Translations under genes and position numbers: made by a program | Shown: positions 60,325 through 64,000 of the stretch, piece after piece | Position numbering within the stretch: position 1 is the stretch's first letter | Layout of the letters: each line of letters begins with the position of its first letter | The notes under the pieces: model-generated | The model's input: the letters and a program-made list of their open reading frames with translations, nothing else | Told to the model about the DNA's origin: nothing | Databases searched by the model: none | Source of the DNA: Candidatus Mycolicibacterium alkanivorans | GTDB taxonomy: Bacteria > Actinomycetota > Actinomycetes > Mycobacteriales > Mycobacteriaceae | Assembly: GCF_022760805.1 (NCBI RefSeq) | Contig: NZ_JAIVFL010000001.1 | Span: 3,162,001-3,226,000 of the forward strand | Length of the DNA stretch: 64,000 nt | Direction: 5' to 3'

Positions 60325-61008
60325 ATGGGCGAGAAGCGTCTGAAGGTAGCGATCGCCGGGGCCGGTGCGGTCGGGCGGTCGATCGCTCGGGAGCTGCTGG
60401 AAAGCGAGCACGAGGTCACCCTGATCGAACGCAACGCCGAGCATCTCGACGTCGACGCCATTCCCGCCGCGCACTGGCGGCTCGGTGACGCCTGCGAGCT
60501 GTCGCTGCTGGAGTCGGTGCACCTGGAGGGGTTCGACGTGGTGATCGCCGCCACCGGCGACGACAAGGCCAACGTGGTTCTCTCACTGCTGGCCAAGACG
60601 GAGTTCGCGGTCTCGCGGGTCGTGGCCCGGGTGAACGATCCGCGCAACGAGTGGCTATTCGACAGCTCCTGGGGCGTCGACGTCGCGGTGTCCACGCCGC
60701 GGATGCTGGCCTCCCTGGTGGAGGAGGCGGTGGCGGTCGGTGATCTGGTGCGCCTCATGCAGTTCCGCCAGGGCCACGCCAACCTGGTCGAGATCACCCT
60801 GCCCGACGACACCCCGTGGGGTGGCCGCCCGGTGCGCAAGCTGTCGCTGCCCCGCGACGCCGCACTGGTCACGATCCTGCGCGGTCAGCGGGTCATCGTG
60901 CCCGAGGCCGACGAGCCGCTCGAAGGCGGCGACGAGTTGCTGTTCGTGGCGGCACCAGAGGTCGAGGACGAGCTGCGCGCGACGCTGCTGTCAGCGGCGA
61001 GAAGCTAG
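60325..61008 (+). CDS. ceoC: TrkA-family potassium uptake regulator CeoC
   Basis: The 227-residue paralogue of CeoB has the Rossmann motif VAIAGAGAVGRSIARELLES, the acidic end of strand 2 in VTLIERNAEHLDVD, and a TrkA-C domain from about residue 140 (NLVEITLPDDTPWGGRPVRK). It follows ceoB in one operon. It ends three bases before the convergent DUF3159 gene. A complex of CeoB and CeoC controlling an as yet unassigned K+ channel is the likely role. Confidence 0.93.
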   Translation: MGEKRLKVAIAGAGAVGRSIARELLESEHEVTLIERNAEHLDVDAIPAAHWRLGDACELSLLESVHLEGFDVVIAATGDDKANVVLSLLAKTEFAVSRVVARVNDPRNEWLFDSSWGVDVAVSTPRMLASLVEEAVAVGDLVRLMQFRQGHANLVEITLPDDTPWGGRPVRKLSLPRDAALVTILRGQRVIVPEADEPLEGGDELLFVAAPEVEDELRATLLSAARS

Positions 61009-61011
61009 CGG

Positions 61012-61731
61012 TCAGTACCCGGCCGGCGCCACGTCGGCGTCCGTCTCGGTGTCGTGCGGGTGCGCCCGGTGCACCGCCCGCTGCGCGGTCCGGATGGCCA
61101 GATAGGTGACCAGGGCGGCGACGGCGGTCAGCGGCCAGCCCATCGCGATGCGGGCCAGCCCGAGCCAGCCGGTCTGGTTGGCGTCGTAGAGGTGGTGTTG
61201 CACCGCGAAGCGGGCGCCGAACACCAGCACCCAGGTCACGGTGGCGAGGTCGAAGGCCAGCACCGCGCGCCGGCTCTTGCGCCATCCGCGGTCGTGCCCG
61301 TTGACCCAGCTCCAGACGTAACCCACGACCGGGCGGCGGATGAGAATCGAGATCGCGAACACCGCCGCCCACAGCAGCGAGGTCCAGATGCCGAGCAGGA
61401 AGTAGCCCTTCGAGGCTCCGACGAACCAGGCGATCAGCGCGCTGATGCCCACCCCGATGAACCCGGACACGGCGGGCTGCGCGGAGTCGCGGCGGATCAG
61501 CCGCCAGAGCAGGATCAGTGCGGCCACTCCCAGTGCGGCGCTGATGGCGGGCACCAAGCCGAAGGCGGTGTTGACCGGGACCAGAACGGCGACGGGCAGA
61601 GCCGAGTAGACCAGGCCGCTGATGCCGCCCATCTGGGCCAATAGTGCCTGGGCCGGGGTGTTCCTGGGTTCGTCATCGTCCGCGGGCTCAGGGGTGTCGG
61701 CGCCGGCCGCATCACTGACCGATCGGGTCAA
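61012..61731 (-). CDS. DUF3159 membrane protein
   Basis: The 239-residue protein has a polar N-terminus, the family segment ALLAQMGGISGLVYSALPVA, and about six helices (VNTAFGLVPAISAALGVAAL, FIGVGISALIAWFVGASKGY, WTSLLWAAVFAISILIRRPV). It is an actinobacterial inner-membrane family of unknown function. Start is a TTG at 61731 that overlaps the stop of the OB-fold gene as TTGA; that coupling decides the start. Confidence 0.87.
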   Translation of the reverse strand: MTRSVSDAAGADTPEPADDDEPRNTPAQALLAQMGGISGLVYSALPVAVLVPVNTAFGLVPAISAALGVAALILLWRLIRRDSAQPAVSGFIGVGISALIAWFVGASKGYFLLGIWTSLLWAAVFAISILIRRPVVGYVWSWVNGHDRGWRKSRRAVLAFDLATVTWVLVFGARFAVQHHLYDANQTGWLGLARIAMGWPLTAVAALVTYLAIRTAQRAVHRAHPHDTETDADVAPAGY

Positions 61732-62099
61732 CGCTGAATCTCGTAGTGCGGGTTGTAGATGGCCTTGTTGCCGTTCTCCAGCGTGCCCAGGCGCCCGCGC
61801 ACCCGCAGGGTGCGGCCGGATTCGATACCGGGGATACGGCGCTGACCGAGCCAGACCAGGGTCACGCTGTCGGTGCCGTCGAAGAACTCCGCACGTACCC
61901 CGCCGGCGCAGCCTTTGGCGTTGGTCTCGACACTGCGCAGGGTTCCGACCATCGTGACTTCCTGGCCGCGCTGACAGTCGACGGCGCGCTGGGCGCCGGT
62001 GCTGGCGGCCTCGCCGGTGAGCTCTTCCACGTCGCGCTGCTCAGAGTCCTCCGTCAAGCGACGGGTGATCCGGCGAACAAAACCTTCGGCCGTAGCCAT
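61728..62099 (-). CDS. OB-fold nucleic-acid-binding protein
   Basis: The 123-residue protein has a helical lead (FVRRITRRLTEDSEQRDVEE) and then a single OB fold (EVTMVGTLRSVETNAKGCAG, FDGTDSVTLVWLGQRRIPGI, RTLRVRGRLGTLENGNKAIY). It probably binds single-stranded nucleic acid. The start MATAEGFVRRITRRLTED at 62099 is conserved; upstream in-frame sequence is not. It is the first gene of the pair with DUF3159 (as I recall Rv2694c-Rv2693c). Confidence 0.9.
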   Translation of the reverse strand: MATAEGFVRRITRRLTEDSEQRDVEELTGEAASTGAQRAVDCQRGQEVTMVGTLRSVETNAKGCAGGVRAEFFDGTDSVTLVWLGQRRIPGIESGRTLRVRGRLGTLENGNKAIYNPHYEIQR

Positions 62100-62216
62100 G
62101 GCTTCTCCTGATGTTCGATCACACTGCCAACGCAACGGTAGACCTCTTGGTTCCCCGCTGCCACGCGGCATACCCGGAGTCGTCACGGTTGCGCCGATTC
62201 AGGGCACGATCTAGCT

Positions 62217-62921
62217 ATGGCGTTCACATTGCGCGGCGTGACGACGGTGCTGCTGCCCGGAACCGGCTCGGACGACGACTACGTCTACCGGGCCTTCGCC
62301 GGCCCGCTGCACGAGGCGGGTGCGGTGGTGGTCGCCATCGCACCGCAGCCGGCCAACCTGGTGGCCGGCTACCTGCAGGCGCTCGAGGACGCCTCGCGCG
62401 ACGGCGCGATCGCGGTCGGCGGGGTGTCCATCGGCGCGGCGGTGGCCGCGGCGTGGGCGCTGGCGCTCCCGGGCCGGGCGGTCGCGGTGCTCGCGGCGCT
62501 GCCGCCGTGGACCGGCGAACCGTATTCCGCTCCTGCCGCGCTGGCCGCACGGCGCACCGCAGCACAGCTGCGCACCGAAGGACTGGCGGCCACCATGGCG
62601 CAGATGCGGGCGTCGAGCCCGGTCTGGCTGGCCGACGAGCTCGCGCGCAGCTGGCTGCGCCAGTGGCCGGAGCTGCCCGACGCGCTGGAGGAAGCGGCCG
62701 GCTACGTCTCGCCGTCGAGTGCGGAACTGGAGCGCCTGAGCGTGCCGATGGGCATCGTCGCGGCCTCCGACGACCCGATCCATCCCGTGGAGGTGGCTTT
62801 GGAGTGGATGTCGGCGGCGCCGCGCGCGGCGCTGAGCACGGTCACCCTCGACGAGTTCGGGCCCGAACCAGCCGTGTTGGGCGCGGCCTGTCTGGCGGCG
62901 CTTCAGGAAGCCGCGGGCTAG
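62217..62921 (+). CDS. Small alpha/beta hydrolase
   Basis: The 234-residue protein has the alpha/beta hydrolase features: VLLPGTGSDDDYVYRAFAGP with the oxyanion region, the nucleophile elbow GGVSIGAAVAAAWALAL, and Asp in VAASDDPIHPVEVAL; the expected His may be the one in PIHPVEV. No signal peptide. The substrate is unknown. Its stop codon directly abuts the stop of the convergent DUF3710 gene with no intergenic base. Confidence 0.82.
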   Translation: MAFTLRGVTTVLLPGTGSDDDYVYRAFAGPLHEAGAVVVAIAPQPANLVAGYLQALEDASRDGAIAVGGVSIGAAVAAAWALALPGRAVAVLAALPPWTGEPYSAPAALAARRTAAQLRTEGLAATMAQMRASSPVWLADELARSWLRQWPELPDALEEAAGYVSPSSAELERLSVPMGIVAASDDPIHPVEVALEWMSAAPRAALSTVTLDEFGPEPAVLGAACLAALQEAAG

Positions 62922-63683
62922 CTAGCCGCCGGTGCTGCTGCTGCTGCGCAGCTGCTGCATGGCCGAACCCGACGCGCTGCGGCGTTCGGTGGGCTGCTGG
63001 CCTTGAGCCTGCTGCTGCTGGATCAGCGCCTGCTGGGCGGCGGCCATCTGCGCCTGCTGCGCGGCGGCCTGCCGAAGTTGCTCGGCCATCGGCTCGGGCA
63101 GCTGCACCGGCAGCGGGGTGCGCACCGGCAGCGGAGTGTCGCCTCGACGAACAACGGTGTCGGCCACTGCTTCTCGCGCCTCAACCGTCAGACGGTCCAT
63201 CGACTCGGGCGCACCGTTGACCACGCAGCGAATCATCCAGCGGTAGCCGTCGACGCCGACGAAGCGCACCACACCGGCACCGGTACCGACCACCTCGCGA
63301 CCCCACGGCCCATCTTCGATGGAGACCTTGGCGTTGTCGTTGCGCAGCGAGTCGGCCAGCTCGCCGGCCACCTCGCGCCACAGTCCGGGCGACTTGGGTG
63401 CGGCGTAGGCCGCGATGGTGAACCGCCCATTGGTCGTGACGACCCACACCGCGCTGGGCACGCCGACCTCGTTCATCTCGACCTGGACCTGCCCGGCGGC
63501 CGGCATCGGAACCAGCACCGACCCGAGGTCGAGCCGGGCCAGCGCCGCATCGTCCGGATTGTCAAAGTCCTCGATGTCGAAGGGGCCGCCTTCGTCGTCG
63601 AGTTCCGGATCCGCCGGCGCGGGCGCCGGCGTCTCGGTGGTCTCGTCACGCTGATCGTCGTTCTTACGTCTGCCGAATGCCAT
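62922..63683 (-). CDS. DUF3710 protein
   Basis: The 253-residue protein starts [20 protein letters not shown], an acidic low-complexity lead. The conserved DUF3710 domain follows (PFDIEDFDNPDDAALARLDL, then VLVPMPAAGQVQVEMNE) and WVVTTNGRFTIAAYAAPKSP. The C-terminus is rich in Gln and Ala (RQAAAQQAQMAAAQQAL). It is a conserved actinobacterial family without known function, always near dut in my recollection. Its ATG shares a base with the dut stop (TGATG); a GTG one codon earlier is also possible. Confidence 0.9.
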   Translation of the reverse strand: MAFGRRKNDDQRDETTETPAPAPADPELDDEGGPFDIEDFDNPDDAALARLDLGSVLVPMPAAGQVQVEMNEVGVPSAVWVVTTNGRFTIAAYAAPKSPGLWREVAGELADSLRNDNAKVSIEDGPWGREVVGTGAGVVRFVGVDGYRWMIRCVVNGAPESMDRLTVEAREAVADTVVRRGDTPLPVRTPLPVQLPEPMAEQLRQAAAQQAQMAAAQQALIQQQQAQGQQPTERRSASGSAMQQLRSSSSTGG

Positions 63684-64000
63684 CACAAACTCGCATGTCC
63701 GCCGGAGGATCCGTGGCCGCCCTGACCACGGGTGGTGTCAGCCAGCCCAGCCTCGTCGAACGAGGCAACCTCGACCAGCTCTGGAAGTTCGACCCGCTGC
63801 ACCAGCAGTTGGGCGATGCGGTCGCCGCGCCGGATCACGATCGGCGTGGCGGGGTCGAGGTTGATCAGTGCCACCTTGACCTCGCCGCGGTATCCCGCGT
63901 CGATCGTGCCGGGGCTGTTGACGATCGAAAGTCCCACGCGCGCAGCCAAACCGGAGCGCGGGTGGACGAGCCCGACCATACCGTGCGGAATGGCCACGGC
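63683..64000 (-). CDS. dut: dUTPase, C-terminal part (runs off the window)
   Basis: The last 105 codons of a trimeric dUTP pyrophosphatase are present: the motif [20 protein letters not shown], the uracil-binding hairpin [40 protein letters not shown] and the C-terminal Gly-rich P-loop-like arm [17 protein letters not shown]. The enzyme converts dUTP to dUMP and protects DNA from uracil. The N-terminal third lies beyond base 64000. Confidence 0.97.
   Translation of the reverse strand, partial: AVAIPHGMVGLVHPRSGLAARVGLSIVNSPGTIDAGYRGEVKVALINLDPATPIVIRRGDRIAQLLVQRVELPELVEVASFDEAGLADTTRGQGGHGSSGGHASL

Noticed and set aside
62905-62930. Terminator between the small hydrolase and DUF3710 genes
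   Set aside because: Only a short GGCTAGCTAGCC palindrome formed by the two abutting stop codons; no extended stem or U-tract.
1-64000. CRISPR arrays, rRNA genes, replication origin
   Set aside because: Looked for regularly spaced repeats, rRNA landmarks and DnaA-box clusters; none seen.

Overview
The window is a high-GC actinobacterial chromosome segment, almost certainly from a Mycobacterium (Mycolicibacterium-type fast grower). It carries mycobacterial hallmark genes in their usual order: the phosphatidylinositol-mannoside operon (pgsA, patA, pimA), the arabinan arabinofuranosyltransferase aftC, DUF3159/DUF3710/DUF3000 genes and ceoB/ceoC. From memory (no search was possible) the backbone follows M. 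tuberculosis Rv2603c to about Rv2615c, then a tRNA cluster, then Rv2670c to Rv2697c (dut).

Region 1 (1-12484), backbone on the minus strand. thrS, a HIT protein, pgsA, patA, pimA and a LemA-like/Nudix fusion form a tightly coupled operon with 1-19 nt overlaps. It is followed by pdxS, tesB, pdxT (vitamin B6 synthesis with a thioesterase between) and yebC. Upstream of thrS lie a small two-helix membrane protein and an MFS exporter plus ArsR-rhodanese operon. A perfect 19-bp inverted repeat sits over the MFS start codon.

Region 2 (12485-31124), a decayed genomic island of about 18.6 kb. It lies between 49-bp direct repeats of the 3' end of a tRNA-Val(CAC) gene; the complete tRNA is at the right end. 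Inside are a Doc-type toxin-antitoxin pair, an intact tyrosine recombinase and a DUF2786 protein. There is also a patchwork of whole and broken insertion sequences (IS5-like, ISL3, ISAs1, IS1380, IS21 and a 2.1-kb element). The cargo is a SAM methyltransferase, a BtrH/DUF4872 putative acyltransferase, an N-terminally damaged acyl-CoA dehydrogenase, an acyl-CoA synthetase, and remnants of a second dehydrogenase and a thiolase. Near the right end is the C-terminal scrap of another integrase, probably the island's own. Paired direct-repeat motifs near both ends look like integrase arm sites.

Region 3 (31076-31593): tRNA-Val(CAC) on the minus strand and tRNA-Gly(GCC), tRNA-Cys(GCA) and tRNA-Val(GAC) on the plus strand.

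Region 4 (31600-47780), backbone mixed with decaying accessory genes: two secreted proteins, a FadD15-like ligase, zapE, a RibD-like reductase, a lipoprotein of the TAP hydrolase family whose nucleophile position is Gly, aftC and msrB. A stress-related stretch follows: hemerythrin, flavin reductase, a second RibD-like reductase, DUF6328 and a deazaflavin oxidoreductase. At least four genes here are pseudogenes: an EAL protein, a GGDEF protein, a zinc alcohol dehydrogenase with a large internal deletion, and a frameshifted DUF4235 gene.

Region 5 (47781-64000), conserved backbone: heme synthesis (hemQ, hemY, hemE), DUF3000, RNase D, dxs (MEP isoprenoid pathway), nhaA, an RNA methyltransferase with an APC permease, the TrkA-type pair ceoB/ceoC, a DUF3159/OB-fold pair, a small hydrolase, DUF3710 and the 3' part of dut, which runs off the window.

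I saw no rRNA gene, CRISPR array or recognisable riboswitch.
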